From: Synechococcus sp. HJ21-Hayes
GTDB taxonomy: Bacteria; Cyanobacteriota; Cyanobacteriia; PCC-6307; Cyanobiaceae
Direction: 5' to 3'
Length of the DNA: 64,000 nucleotides
Assembly (NCBI RefSeq): GCF_024345835.1
Contig: NZ_JAGQBW010000013.1
Span: 1-64,000 of the forward strand
Below are positions 24,259 through 34,685 of the stretch, piece after piece. Position 1 is the stretch's first letter; each line of letters begins with the position of its first letter. Below the pieces are notes generated by a model. The model worked only from the letters and a program-made list of their open reading frames with translations. It was not told the origin of the DNA and did not search any database. The position numbers and the translations under genes were made by a program.

Positions 24259-25392
24259 GTGCGGCGCGGCTTCCTTGCTCTTTCCCTGCCCCTCCTGCTG
24301 TTGACGGCCTGCGGTGGCAAGCCACCGGGGCCTGCGCCCCTGTCTGTGCAGGTCGAGTCGATCGGAGAGGCGGAGTTCAATCCCTCGATTGAGGTAATCA
24401 GCCAGCTCAGCTCCACCACTGATGTGGCGCTTCGTCCCGAAATCGATGGCCGGGTGGTGAAGATCCTGGTGAGCCAAGGGCAGCAGGTGAAGGCGGGGCA
24501 GCCAGTTTTGGTGCTCGACAATGTGCAGCAGAGCGCAAGCCTGAATGCCAGCAAGGCTGAAGCCAAGAAAGACCTTCTGAATGCTGAGCGCTACATCTTC
24601 CTCAATGAACAAGGTGCAGTCTCCACCAAGCAACGTGATCAATATGTGACCCAGGCGATTCAGAGCCGCGATCAAGTAAGGGCAGATGCGGCGACCCTGG
24701 GTTACAAGTACGTGACTGCGCCGATCAGCGGTGAGATCGGTGATCTCGATACCGTCAAGATCGGTGATTATGTACGGCAGGGCCAGGCGATCACTGGGAT
24801 CGTCGATAACTCCAATCTCTGGACCCTGATGGATGTTCCTGCTACTCAGGCTCTCCGGGTAGCCATGGGGCAGAGGGTGCAGCTGACCACGCAGACCAAC
24901 CCGCCCCTGCAAGGAACCGGAAAGGTGGTGTTCATCTCGCCCTACTTCGGTGTCAGTGGTAGCACCTCGTCGCCGAATACGGTGCTGGTTAAGGCTGCCT
25001 TCCCCAACCTTAATGGCACCCTCAAGACGGGTCAGTATGTCAAGAACAGGATCATCACCGGTAGTGCCATGGGCCTCTCGGTGCCGGTTACGGCTGTGCT
25101 GATGCAGGCCCAGCAGCCCTTCGTTTACAGGGTGGTCCAGCTGTCCCAAGTGCTCACCAAGATTAAGGCTTCGACGGTCATCCCGGAGAAAGAGAAAAAG
25201 ATGCTCCTAGCCCTGCCGCCAACCACCTCCATTGTTGTTCAGACCCCTGTCAAGTTGGGTCAGCTGCAGGACAACCGCTACGAGCTGATCTCCGGCCTCC
25301 AGAAGGGTGAGCGAGTGGTGGTGAGTAACACCGCTCTGTTGCGCTCCGGCATGCCGGTGAAGGTCTCAGCCGCCGCTTCCCCGAGTCTCTGA
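24259..25392 (+). CDS. RND efflux membrane-fusion lipoprotein
   Basis: A 377-residue periplasmic adaptor of the AcrA/MexA type. The lipobox LLTACGG places the lipidated Cys at residue 18. A biotinyl-lipoyl-like half (GRVVKILVSQGQQVKAGQPVL), a coiled hairpin (NASKAEAKKDLLNAER and following) and the second lipoyl half (APISGEIGDLDTVKIGDYV) lead to beta-barrel and membrane-proximal domains. GTG at 24259 puts the signal peptide in frame. The permease starts 10 bases after its stop. Base composition is visibly lower in G+C than neighbours (30 of 60 in 24541-24600). Confidence 0.92.
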   Translation: MRRGFLALSLPLLLLTACGGKPPGPAPLSVQVESIGEAEFNPSIEVISQLSSTTDVALRPEIDGRVVKILVSQGQQVKAGQPVLVLDNVQQSASLNASKAEAKKDLLNAERYIFLNEQGAVSTKQRDQYVTQAIQSRDQVRADAATLGYKYVTAPISGEIGDLDTVKIGDYVRQGQAITGIVDNSNLWTLMDVPATQALRVAMGQRVQLTTQTNPPLQGTGKVVFISPYFGVSGSTSSPNTVLVKAAFPNLNGTLKTGQYVKNRIITGSAMGLSVPVTAVLMQAQQPFVYRVVQLSQVLTKIKASTVIPEKEKKMLLALPPTTSIVVQTPVKLGQLQDNRYELISGLQKGERVVVSNTALLRSGMPVKVSAAASPSL

Positions 25393-25401
25393 GGACCTGT
25401 C

Positions 25402-28400
25402 ATGTCGCTCTCCGATAATTTCATCAAGCGGCCGGTTCTCACCACCGTCTGCAGCATTCTGATTGTTTTGGTGGGGTTGATTGCTATCCCCACGCTTCCG
25501 ATTGAAAATCTTCCCAATATTGCGCCGCCCCAGATTCAGGTGACGGCCACGTACGGTGGCGCCAACTCATTGGTGACCGAGCAAGCCGTCACCAACGTGC
25601 TGGAACAGCAGATTAATGGTGTTCCGGGTTCCGCCTACATCTCGTCGTTGACCACGAACACCGGCGCCAGCACGGTGAACGTGTTCTTTGATGAATCAAC
25701 GGATATCAATATCGACCAAGTGAACGTGCAGAACCGCGTTTCACTGGCCATGCCTCAGCTGCCGCAGCAGGTGAGTGCCACCGGTGTGTCTGTGCTGCAG
25801 ACCACCCCATCGATTCTGCTGGCCTATCAGGTGAGTTCCACCGAAGGTCAATTTGATCGTTCCTATATCAATGGTCTGATCTACGAGCAGCTCTATTACC
25901 AGCTGGAGCGTATCCCTGGTGTGGCTCAGGCCACGCTGTTCGGCGGCAGTAATCCGGCCTTCTGGTTGTTTGTTGATCCAAACAAGCTCACCGCCAACCA
26001 GCTCACGGCTGATGATGTTGTGACGGCGGTGAAAAGCCAGAACGCTGTGGCCATTGGCGGCCTGGTGGGTGGCCCCCCTGCGGGAGGGAATCAGATGTTC
26101 ACCTACCCGATCCTGGTGGAGAACAACGGCAACTTGGTTTCGGTTGAGCAGCTCAACGATCTGATCGTGGGCAAATCACCGGCCGGCAACCTGCTGCGCT
26201 TGCGGGATGTTGGTGAGGCCAGCTATGGCTTCAACACCTACTCCACCGCTGGTGTGGATCTTGCGAACCACCCGGCGATCACGGTGGGCGTTTATCAGAC
26301 ACCCGAGAGCAACGCCTTGCAGGTGAGTGAGGCTGTGGTGTCGCTGATGGATCAGTTCCGGGCCCAAGTTCCGCCTGGCATCACGATTACGGAGATCTAC
26401 AACGTTGGTCAGTTCATCGAATCGGCGGTTGACGGTGTGACCGACGCCCTCGGGCTGGCGATCGTGTTGGTTCTAGTGATTCTGTTTCTGTTCCTGCAGG
26501 ACTGGCGGGCCACGGTGGTGCCGAGCTTGGCGATCCCGATCTCCTTGGTGGGTACCTTTGCCTTCATCAAGGTCTTCGGGTTCTCGATCAACCAGCTCAC
26601 TCTGCTCGGTCTTGTGTTGGCCACCGGTCTGGTCGTGGACGACGCGATTGTGGTGATCGAGGCGGTGGCCAAAAATCTCGAGAGTGGCATGAAACCCCGT
26701 CAGGCCGCACTGGCGTGCATGGGTGAGTTGATCGGAGCGCTGGTCGCCACATCCCTTGTGTTGATGGCTGTGTTTGTACCAGTGGCCTTCTATCCGGGCG
26801 GCATTGGCATCATCTATCGCCAGTTCGCCCTCACGATTGCGTTTGCAATTGCCATCTCTACCTTTAACGCTCTCACCTTTTCCCCCATGATGGCGGGCCT
26901 GATTCTGAAATCTGAGAAGCCGCCTCGCCCCAAGGGCTGGACCTGGACGGTGGCGGGCGTCATCGTCGGCCTTGCTTTTGGACGGTTCAGTGCGGCCTCC
27001 TTTGGCTTTGGGGCGTACATCTTTGGCGTGCTGCTGTTCGGTTTTGCCGGCAGCCGCCTGGCGACCATCTTCGATGGGTTCAATCACTGGTTCCAGCGCC
27101 TTGAGCACGCCTATGCCAATGTCCTGAAGGTGCTGATTCAGCGGCGCCGCCTGATCCTGATGGGTCTCGCCAGCGGCATCGTGGTGACGGCGATTGCTTT
27201 CAATGCCCTGCCATCTGCCTTTATTCCGGAGGAGGACCAGGGTTATGGCCTCGGCATCTTCCAGCTTCAGAACGGCGCTTCCCTCTCCCAGACCCAGAAG
27301 GTGGGCGCACAGATTGCCCAGGTTCTGAGTGAAGAGGAAGACATTATTGCCGGCAGTGTGATCTCGGGTGCTGGCTTCAACGGCAACAGCCCTGATCAGG
27401 GACTCTTCTTCTATGGCTTCAAGCCCCTTGAAGAGCGCTCCGGCAGCGAGAACAAGGCTCCGGCGATCGTGGACCGTCTCAATGAAAAGCTCTCCAAATT
27501 CGATTCCGGTTTGGTGAGGGCTGCTCAGCCTCCGGCGATTCCCGGTTTTTCGGCTCAAGGTGGTTTCTATTTCCAGTTCAATGATCTGAGCAACGGCGCT
27601 TATACCTTCCCCGAGCTCAATACCATGGCCCAAAACCTGATCGCAACCGGCAATGAAAGTGGTGAGTTCTCGTCGCTCTACTCCCAGTTTGTTCCCAGCT
27701 CTCCGGCTTTTGGGCTCAAGATTGATCGCTCCATTCTGGGCACGTTGAATGTTGATTTCCAGCAGGCGATGCAGACCATCGCCGTCCTGGCGGGCGGCAA
27801 CTACTCCGGTCTCACCTACGAGAGCGGTCAGGTGCGCAACATCTATGTGCAGTCGCAGCCTGATGAGCGCAGCAGCCTTGAGGATGTGCTCAGCTACTAC
27901 GTCCGCAACCGCGACGGAAAGATGGTTCAGGTGTCTGAGTTCGCCTCGGCGGATCTCACCAGTGCGCCCCCGGTGATCAGCCACTACAACCTCTATCGCA
28001 CCATTCTGGTCCAGGGTGTTGAAGCTATTGGCAAGAGCTCCGGTCAGGCGCTCACCGCCATTCAGCAGATCTTCAACAGCCTCGACTTCAACAACATTGG
28101 CTATGCTTTCACTGGTATTGCAGCGCTTCAGTTGTCAGCCGGCAGTGCGAGCATTCTGGTGTTCGCTCTCGGGATCCTGATCGTCTATCTCGTGCTATCA
28201 GCTCAGTACGAGAGCTACGTCACTCCCGTGGTGATCTTGATGACCGTGCCACTGGCCATGCTCGGTGCGCTGGTGTTCCTGTCGGTCCGCTCGATCGATC
28301 TGAACATCTACGCCCAGGTGGGTCTTGTGACCCTGATCGGCTTGGCGGCCAAGAACGGAATCTTGATTGTGGAGGTGGCCGAGCAACATCTTGGGGAGGG

Positions 28401-28710
28401 GATGAGCGTGCCGGATGCCGCCATGGCGGCGGCCCAGTCCAGGATGCGCCCCATTCTGATGACGGCCATCGCCTCCCTGGCAGGCTTCCTGCCCCTGGTG
28501 GTGGCCACCACCGCTGGTGCCAACAGTCAGCAGTCGCTCGGCACCGTGATCTTCGGTGGCCTTCTGGTTGCCACGGTGCTCTCACTGGGAGTGGTTCCTC
28601 CCTTCTACGTGGCGATCAAATACCTTGAGGAGCGCTGGTTTGGTGAGGGTGGAGGCCGGGGTGGTGATTCCACGGCCGCTGCTGTTCCTGCCATGCCTGG
28701 TCAGGATTGA
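25402..28710 (+). CDS. RND efflux permease (HAE1/AcrB family)
   Basis: A 1102-residue proton-driven inner-membrane exporter. The proton-relay residues are visible: Asp413-Asp414 in GLVVDDAIVVIEAV and Lys984 in GLAAKNGILIVEV. The start FIKRPVLTTV and two large porter loops (about 40-340 and 595-900) are typical. The segment 514-560 (WTWTVAGVIVGLAFGRF, then FGAYIFGVLLFGFAG) adds two hydrophobic stretches where AcrB has a short amphipathic linker, which suggests more than the usual 12 spans. No outer-membrane channel gene is nearby, so a TolC encoded elsewhere is presumably used. The substrate is unknown. Confidence 0.94.
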   Translation: MSLSDNFIKRPVLTTVCSILIVLVGLIAIPTLPIENLPNIAPPQIQVTATYGGANSLVTEQAVTNVLEQQINGVPGSAYISSLTTNTGASTVNVFFDESTDINIDQVNVQNRVSLAMPQLPQQVSATGVSVLQTTPSILLAYQVSSTEGQFDRSYINGLIYEQLYYQLERIPGVAQATLFGGSNPAFWLFVDPNKLTANQLTADDVVTAVKSQNAVAIGGLVGGPPAGGNQMFTYPILVENNGNLVSVEQLNDLIVGKSPAGNLLRLRDVGEASYGFNTYSTAGVDLANHPAITVGVYQTPESNALQVSEAVVSLMDQFRAQVPPGITITEIYNVGQFIESAVDGVTDALGLAIVLVLVILFLFLQDWRATVVPSLAIPISLVGTFAFIKVFGFSINQLTLLGLVLATGLVVDDAIVVIEAVAKNLESGMKPRQAALACMGELIGALVATSLVLMAVFVPVAFYPGGIGIIYRQFALTIAFAIAISTFNALTFSPMMAGLILKSEKPPRPKGWTWTVAGVIVGLAFGRFSAASFGFGAYIFGVLLFGFAGSRLATIFDGFNHWFQRLEHAYANVLKVLIQRRRLILMGLASGIVVTAIAFNALPSAFIPEEDQGYGLGIFQLQNGASLSQTQKVGAQIAQVLSEEEDIIAGSVISGAGFNGNSPDQGLFFYGFKPLEERSGSENKAPAIVDRLNEKLSKFDSGLVRAAQPPAIPGFSAQGGFYFQFNDLSNGAYTFPELNTMAQNLIATGNESGEFSSLYSQFVPSSPAFGLKIDRSILGTLNVDFQQAMQTIAVLAGGNYSGLTYESGQVRNIYVQSQPDERSSLEDVLSYYVRNRDGKMVQVSEFASADLTSAPPVISHYNLYRTILVQGVEAIGKSSGQALTAIQQIFNSLDFNNIGYAFTGIAALQLSAGSASILVFALGILIVYLVLSAQYESYVTPVVILMTVPLAMLGALVFLSVRSIDLNIYAQVGLVTLIGLAAKNGILIVEVAEQHLGEGMSVPDAAMAAAQSRMRPILMTAIASLAGFLPLVVATTAGANSQQSLGTVIFGGLLVATVLSLGVVPPFYVAIKYLEERWFGEGGGRGGDSTAAAVPAMPGQD

Positions 28711-29141
28711 TGGCTGAAGATCCACGTCAGCCAAGGCCCCGGGGTTTCGGCCTATTTGCCCGGATTGTCTATGTCCATCAGGCTGTCTGCTTGGCCTTCT
28801 TTCTGCTAGGGCTGCGGGTTTTTCCGGAGCGTGGCATTGATGCGCTGGTCCTGCCGCATCTCATGGGAATCGCGATTTCGATTGCGGTTCTGGTGACCAT
28901 GTTTGGCGTTGCTGCCAGGAAGTCGCTCAGGGCCCTGTCCTGGCTTCGGGTGATCTTGTGGATCGCGGTTGTCAAGATCTTTGTGATTCAACTGTGGTTG
29001 CTTGCCAAAGGAAATATTGAATTAACCTCCTATGTTCATGCCATGTTGGTCAACGAGCTGATCGCGATCCCCTTGGCTGTGTACTGGTCAAGATCTGCGC
29101 CTTGGAATTATCTGGCTTCCTTTAAGCGCGCCTCTCGATAA
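28710..29141 (+). CDS. four-span membrane protein in the RND operon
   Basis: A 143-residue protein with four hydrophobic segments (about 17-36, 46-66, 82-99 and 110-125) and short basic ends. I do not recognise a family. The start ATG shares one base with the permease stop (TGATG), so it is translated with the efflux system and may be an accessory subunit. It shares the lower G+C content of the operon. Confidence 0.65.
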   Translation: MAEDPRQPRPRGFGLFARIVYVHQAVCLAFFLLGLRVFPERGIDALVLPHLMGIAISIAVLVTMFGVAARKSLRALSWLRVILWIAVVKIFVIQLWLLAKGNIELTSYVHAMLVNELIAIPLAVYWSRSAPWNYLASFKRASR

Positions 29142-29197
29142 GCGGGCCGAGTTGAATCAAGTCCCCCCGGCCGCCTGAGTAGTTATTGGGGCCGTGA

Positions 29198-30925
<1,728 letters not shown>

Positions 30926-30971
30926 CTAGCGTGAAAATCATGGTTGCCGTTGCCGGAACGGCTTGCACCCC

Positions 30972-31337
30972 ATGATTCACACTCCCATTCGGCTTGGCCC
31001 TGTGGTCGGCATCGCTGCCGGCCTGATGCTCATGGTGGGAGTGGCTCGGGCCGCAGTCATGGGAGGGGCGAAGAGCCTGCCCTATGCCGAGGCCGTGGCG
31101 AAGAGCCGTGTGGCGTCCCAGGCCGTGTTGGGGCGTACCGGCACGGAACATTGCCTGATCGGCAAGCTCACCAACGCGATGCTGGGGCTGTCGGCCAGTT
31201 GTGAGACCGCCGGTGAGCGCAACCCGCTCTGCGCCACTGCCGATAAGGCCGCGGCCACAACCCGTTGGACCATGACTTTCGCCGACGCCACCGCCCGGGA
31301 GATCCTGAGCTTGAGTGCAGCGCCTGTTCGGCCCTGA
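30972..31337 (+). CDS. small exported protein, unknown function
   Basis: A 121-residue protein with an N-terminal signal peptide (hydrophobic GPVVGIAAGLMLMVGVARA, cleavage near residue 27). The mature part has three Cys (about 57, 76 and 85), of which two probably pair, and a helical N-terminal half (PYAEAVAKSRVASQAVLG). No family recognised. ATG at 30972 is preferred over a TTG three codons upstream. It ends one base from the opposing exported protein. Confidence 0.6.
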   Translation: MIHTPIRLGPVVGIAAGLMLMVGVARAAVMGGAKSLPYAEAVAKSRVASQAVLGRTGTEHCLIGKLTNAMLGLSASCETAGERNPLCATADKAAATTRWTMTFADATAREILSLSAAPVRP

Positions 31338-31766
31338 TTACTTGCCCCCGCCTAATTTGAATCCACTGGTGGGTTTGTCCTGTGCGGGCTTCTCTACAAC
31401 AGGCTTCTCCTGGCTACGGCAGAACTGCATCAGATCCTGGGCTGGCTTGATCAGGGCTTCACGCCGTTCAAAGCTGTTCACGGCCGCCGGCTTGGAGCGT
31501 TCGCGAATGGTCCACGCCAGGTCTTTGCAGCTGGCGGGCAGGCGTGGGTGATCCAGCAGTGGGTCGGCGAGGGCCCTGGAGCGCTGGCAGGTGTCGTTAC
31601 TGTTCTCCCTGGCGCAGCCCATGGCCGCCAGCTGCACCTGCCGGAGGGTGTCCTGAGTTGGAAATGCCACGTACACCTCGGCCCTCGCCGCCAGACCGGT
31701 GCCCAGCAGCAGCGCGGTACTAGCCACCAGCTGCAGCCAGCGGCGGGGAGCGCGGGGGGCGGTCAT
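31338..31766 (-). CDS. small exported Cys-containing protein
   Basis: A 142-residue protein with a signal peptide (basic start, LVASTALLLGTGLAARA, cleavage near residue 29). The mature domain has four Cys in the pattern GCAREN ... TCQRS ... SCKDL ... FCRSQ, consistent with two disulfides in a helical fold, and a Lys/Pro/Gly-rich tail. I do not recognise a family. It abuts the previous gene tail to tail and lies downstream of the phospholipase-D-like lipoprotein gene with a 23-base gap. Confidence 0.65.
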   Translation of the reverse strand: MTAPRAPRRWLQLVASTALLLGTGLAARAEVYVAFPTQDTLRQVQLAAMGCARENSNDTCQRSRALADPLLDHPRLPASCKDLAWTIRERSKPAAVNSFERREALIKPAQDLMQFCRSQEKPVVEKPAQDKPTSGFKLGGGK

Positions 31767-31789
31767 GGGGGGTTAACGGCGTGTTCCCA

Positions 31790-33199
31790 TCATTGCCGCA
31801 GAATCCCGCTGCCGCAGAGCCGCTTGCCCTGATCCAATTTGCGCTGGAGCCGTTGATTCAATCCGAGATCTGCGCCACGCCACAGCCGATCCATCTCCCG
31901 CGTGAAGTGGGCCGCCAGTAGGGGTGAGTCGATCACCAGCAGCACCTCGTCGTTCTGGTGGGCGGCACTGGGGCTCCAGTTGAAGGAGCCCGTGATCACG
32001 GTGCGGTTGTCGATCACCGCCAATTTGTGATGGAGCTTGTCTCCTCCCGCAAGCCGGGGCATGCCCACACCCTCCAGGGGGGTCTGGAGGGGTTTGTTGC
32101 CAGCCTCCAGCAGGCAGTTGCGATCGGGCAAGGAGGCCCCCAGCAGATCCAGTATTTCCGAGAAGGAGCGGCTGGCGAAGCCAGGATCCGCCAGCAATCG
32201 AATCGCGACGCCACGACCATGAAGCTCGGCGATCACGTCCGTGAGGCTCTGGGCGGAGAACACGAACAGGGCCAGATCCACCCGTTGGCGCGCCTCCTCC
32301 AGGGTGCTGGCCAACAGCAGCAGGCCCTGGTTGGGGTCGTCGCGCCGGTGTGGGGCGAACAGCACCTGCACCTGTTGCCCTCCCACCATCACGGCCTGGG
32401 CTCCGCCGGAGGCCTTGGCCTGGCCAAAGCGGCTGTCGGCTTCTCCCCCGGGGCCATCGCCCCACATCCGCGCGAAATCCTCGGCGAACAGCTGCGCTAG
32501 CTCAGCGCTCTCCAGGCGCAGCAGGTGATTCACGTTGCCCCGGGTGCGGGGACTGTCGGGATCGCCGTGGACGCAGGACGGTGTGAAGTTGGTGGAGCCG
32601 GTTACCACCACCTGCCGGTCGGCCACCAGGTATTTCGAGTGCATCAAGCCGCTGCCGGCGCTGCCGTCTGCGGTGTCATCCAGCAGTGGCACGCCAGCCC
32701 GTTGCAGGATCGCGACGGCATCACCCTGGTCCCGCTCGCTGGTGCTGAGCTGGCCATCCCGGTTCCGATCAGCCAGCGCCCTCAACTGATGGTGCCGGTG
32801 GCGCAGGTGCGGGCTGAGCTCGGCTTCGTGTTGCTGGCTCCATGGGGTGCTGTAGGTGTTCTCCAGCACCACCTGCACCCGCACCCCGGAGCGGTGTTTG
32901 GCGGCCAGGGCTTGCGCCACCCTCGGTAGAGAGAGCTCCTGGACCGCCACCAGCAGTTCCTGCTCGGCTCCGGCGATGGCCTCCAGTACCAGGGCTTCGA
33001 GATCGTCGCCACTGCGCCGTTGCCCGCTGATCGGGCTGCGGTAGGCCGCCTCCGCCCGATGGTTGAACGCCACCTTGATGCCCTCGGGCATGGGCAGTTC
33101 GGCGGCCTTCTGGCCCAGCAGCTGGCCTGGAGCGGTGCAGCCCTGCAGAGCGGACAACACCACGGCCAGCGCCAGCGCTTTGTTGCATCGGTGCGCCAT
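31790..33199 (-). CDS. phospholipase D-like lipoprotein with EF-hand loop
   Basis: A 469-residue lipoprotein: lipobox LQGC with Cys21. Two HKD motifs mark a PLD-superfamily hydrolase: H187-x-K189 ... D194 followed by GSTNFT, and H390-x-K392 ... D397 followed by GSFNWS. Between the start of the domain and the first HKD is a canonical EF-hand loop, DRNRDGQLSTSE at 144-155, with Asp, Asn, Asp, Gly, Leu and Glu at the calcium positions. Members of the superfamily cut phosphodiester bonds in lipids or nucleic acids; the substrate is unknown. It is expected on the periplasmic side of a membrane. Confidence 0.88.
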   Translation of the reverse strand: MAHRCNKALALAVVLSALQGCTAPGQLLGQKAAELPMPEGIKVAFNHRAEAAYRSPISGQRRSGDDLEALVLEAIAGAEQELLVAVQELSLPRVAQALAAKHRSGVRVQVVLENTYSTPWSQQHEAELSPHLRHRHHQLRALADRNRDGQLSTSERDQGDAVAILQRAGVPLLDDTADGSAGSGLMHSKYLVADRQVVVTGSTNFTPSCVHGDPDSPRTRGNVNHLLRLESAELAQLFAEDFARMWGDGPGGEADSRFGQAKASGGAQAVMVGGQQVQVLFAPHRRDDPNQGLLLLASTLEEARQRVDLALFVFSAQSLTDVIAELHGRGVAIRLLADPGFASRSFSEILDLLGASLPDRNCLLEAGNKPLQTPLEGVGMPRLAGGDKLHHKLAVIDNRTVITGSFNWSPSAAHQNDEVLLVIDSPLLAAHFTREMDRLWRGADLGLNQRLQRKLDQGKRLCGSGILRQ

Positions 33200-33264
33200 C
33201 TGCCCTGTCTGTTCTGGGCTGAGGGTTCCCCTTTGGGGGCGCCTGGGGCCGATGGGGTACGGGG

Positions 33265-33465
33265 TTAGGGGTGTTCAGGCAGCTCCGATGTGCTGAGCAT
33301 GGCCACCATCCAGATGCTGCTGAGAAGCACCGCAGCGAGGACGCCCGCGCCGACGCTCACCCGCACCATTAGTAGTGGCACCACCAGAGGCACCAGCAGG
33401 CTGCCGATCAGGGGCGTGAAGGCCACGATGGGCTTGGCCACCGTGGAAGGAAGCAGGCTGGCCAT
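33265..33465 (-). CDS. 66-residue two-span membrane protein
   Basis: Two hydrophobic segments (about residues 13-33 and 37-57) with a Pro-rich first helix (PLIGSLLVPLVVPLLMV) and a short polar tail ending in SELPEHP. No family recognised. It follows the DUF4912 gene by 9 bases on the same strand, so it is probably the last gene of that transcript. Confidence 0.55.
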   Translation of the reverse strand: MASLLPSTVAKPIVAFTPLIGSLLVPLVVPLLMVRVSVGAGVLAAVLLSSIWMVAMLSTSELPEHP

Positions 33466-33474
33466 GGGCTCAGG

Positions 33475-34527
33475 TCAGAACCATTCGGCTACAGCCTGCT
33501 CACTGGGGTTGCTGTTGTCTTCTGGTGTGTTGCGATCGAACTGAAGCGTGATGTTGCGCTTCTGTTCTCCGTCAGCGGCCACGGCTTCAATCGCATACAC
33601 CTGTTGGCCATCCCGGAAGGGCACCTGGATGCGGAAGGTGCCGTCGCTGGAGAGGGGCACGTCCTCCCCGCCAATGCTGAGCTTGGCGGAGGGATCGGTG
33701 GCGCCGTAGACGATCAGTTCGGCATCGGCCACCAGCCAGAAGGACCGCTGCCGTGGGGTCACGCCGCCAGCACCCGATTCGTTGCGGCCACTGGCCCAGA
33801 GCCCCACACCCGAAGGGTTCAGGCCAGCGGCTTCAGCCTGCTCGAGCTCGTGGAAGGCTTCCGATCCCCGGCCCAGGCGGCGCCAGCCCATGGTGGCGGT
33901 CTGGTAAAGCCGCTCGTGCAGGCCGTTGTCGCCGGTGGTCATTGGCTCTGCCAGGGGCGTGGGAGCGGGAGGGGTATCCAGAGAGAACGGCACGAACTGA
34001 TCGAGGATCTGTTCGCTGGGGTGCAGGGCAGGAACGCGGGCCACGGAGGAGCTGGCGAGGAAGATCCAGCCGCCACCGGCTTTGCGGTAGCCCAGCTCCA
34101 CGCGGTAGTCGCGATCACTCAGGGGCACCGGGAGGTACCACTCGGTGGCATGGCTATCGACCACCACCTCCTGCAGGGTGTGGGGGTGGCTGCCCCCGTG
34201 GCTGAGGCCGGTCACATCGGCTACGCGCAGGCAGAGCTGGGTGGCTCCGGCTTTGAGGGCCTGTTGGCGATCGCTGTCGGAAATCTCCCAGAACACGTAG
34301 GCCCATTGCGGATCCCGGGGCAGAAACACCACGCGGGTGTCGCCCTCTGGCCTGGTGGGGGCTGGCAGGGTTGATTCCAGGCTGTCCAGGTTGGGCTGGC
34401 GCTTGCTGATGGCGCTCAGCAGTTCTTCCTTGGATTTGCGGCTGTAGAGGCTCACGCCCACGTCACTGGCCACTTGACGCAGTTGACGCAGGGTCATCCG
34501 GGCAAGCGATGACAGGGTCTGGCTCAC
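33475..34527 (-). CDS. DUF4912 protein with N-terminal SAP/Rho-N-like helices
   Basis: A 350-residue protein. The N-terminal 45 residues (MTLRQLRQVASDVGVSLYSRKSKEELLSAI) form a helix-extended-helix resembling SAP/Rho-N domains that bind nucleic acid. A DUF4912 region follows with FLPRDPQWAYVFWEI and YRVELGYRKAGGGWIFLASS, and a C-terminal beta domain (DAELIVYGATDPSAKLSIGGEDV). GTG at 34527 is chosen because GGAGG stands 4 bases upstream; an in-frame ATG at 34620 lacks such a site. DUF4912 proteins have no established function. Confidence 0.8.
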   Translation of the reverse strand: MSQTLSSLARMTLRQLRQVASDVGVSLYSRKSKEELLSAISKRQPNLDSLESTLPAPTRPEGDTRVVFLPRDPQWAYVFWEISDSDRQQALKAGATQLCLRVADVTGLSHGGSHPHTLQEVVVDSHATEWYLPVPLSDRDYRVELGYRKAGGGWIFLASSSVARVPALHPSEQILDQFVPFSLDTPPAPTPLAEPMTTGDNGLHERLYQTATMGWRRLGRGSEAFHELEQAEAAGLNPSGVGLWASGRNESGAGGVTPRQRSFWLVADAELIVYGATDPSAKLSIGGEDVPLSSDGTFRIQVPFRDGQQVYAIEAVAADGEQKRNITLQFDRNTPEDNSNPSEQAVAEWF

Positions 34528-34634
34528 AGTTCCTCCGGATTCCTTTGGGATCAGTCTGACAACTTTCACCGCTTCCCCCTCTTTTTGGAGCCTGCCGTCA
34601 GCATCCCGTGACTGCTGCATCCGCTCTGGGACAT

Positions 34635-34660
34635 AAAAAAACGGCGGGTTTCCCCGCCGT
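34635..34660 (-). terminator. intrinsic terminator of cpcG
   Basis: Stem ACGGCGGG (34641-34648) and CCCGCCGT (34653-34660) with loop TTTC, followed on the minus strand by a T-run (34635-34640). It lies 25 bases past the cpcG stop. Confidence 0.85.
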
Positions 34661-34685
34661 CTTGAAACCCATTGAAGGGGGTGAC

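Noticed and set aside
26473-27984. 503-codon open frame antisense to the RND permease
   Set aside because: It is a mirror of the permease codons, with a Gly/His/Gln-rich low-complexity sequence and no recognisable motif.
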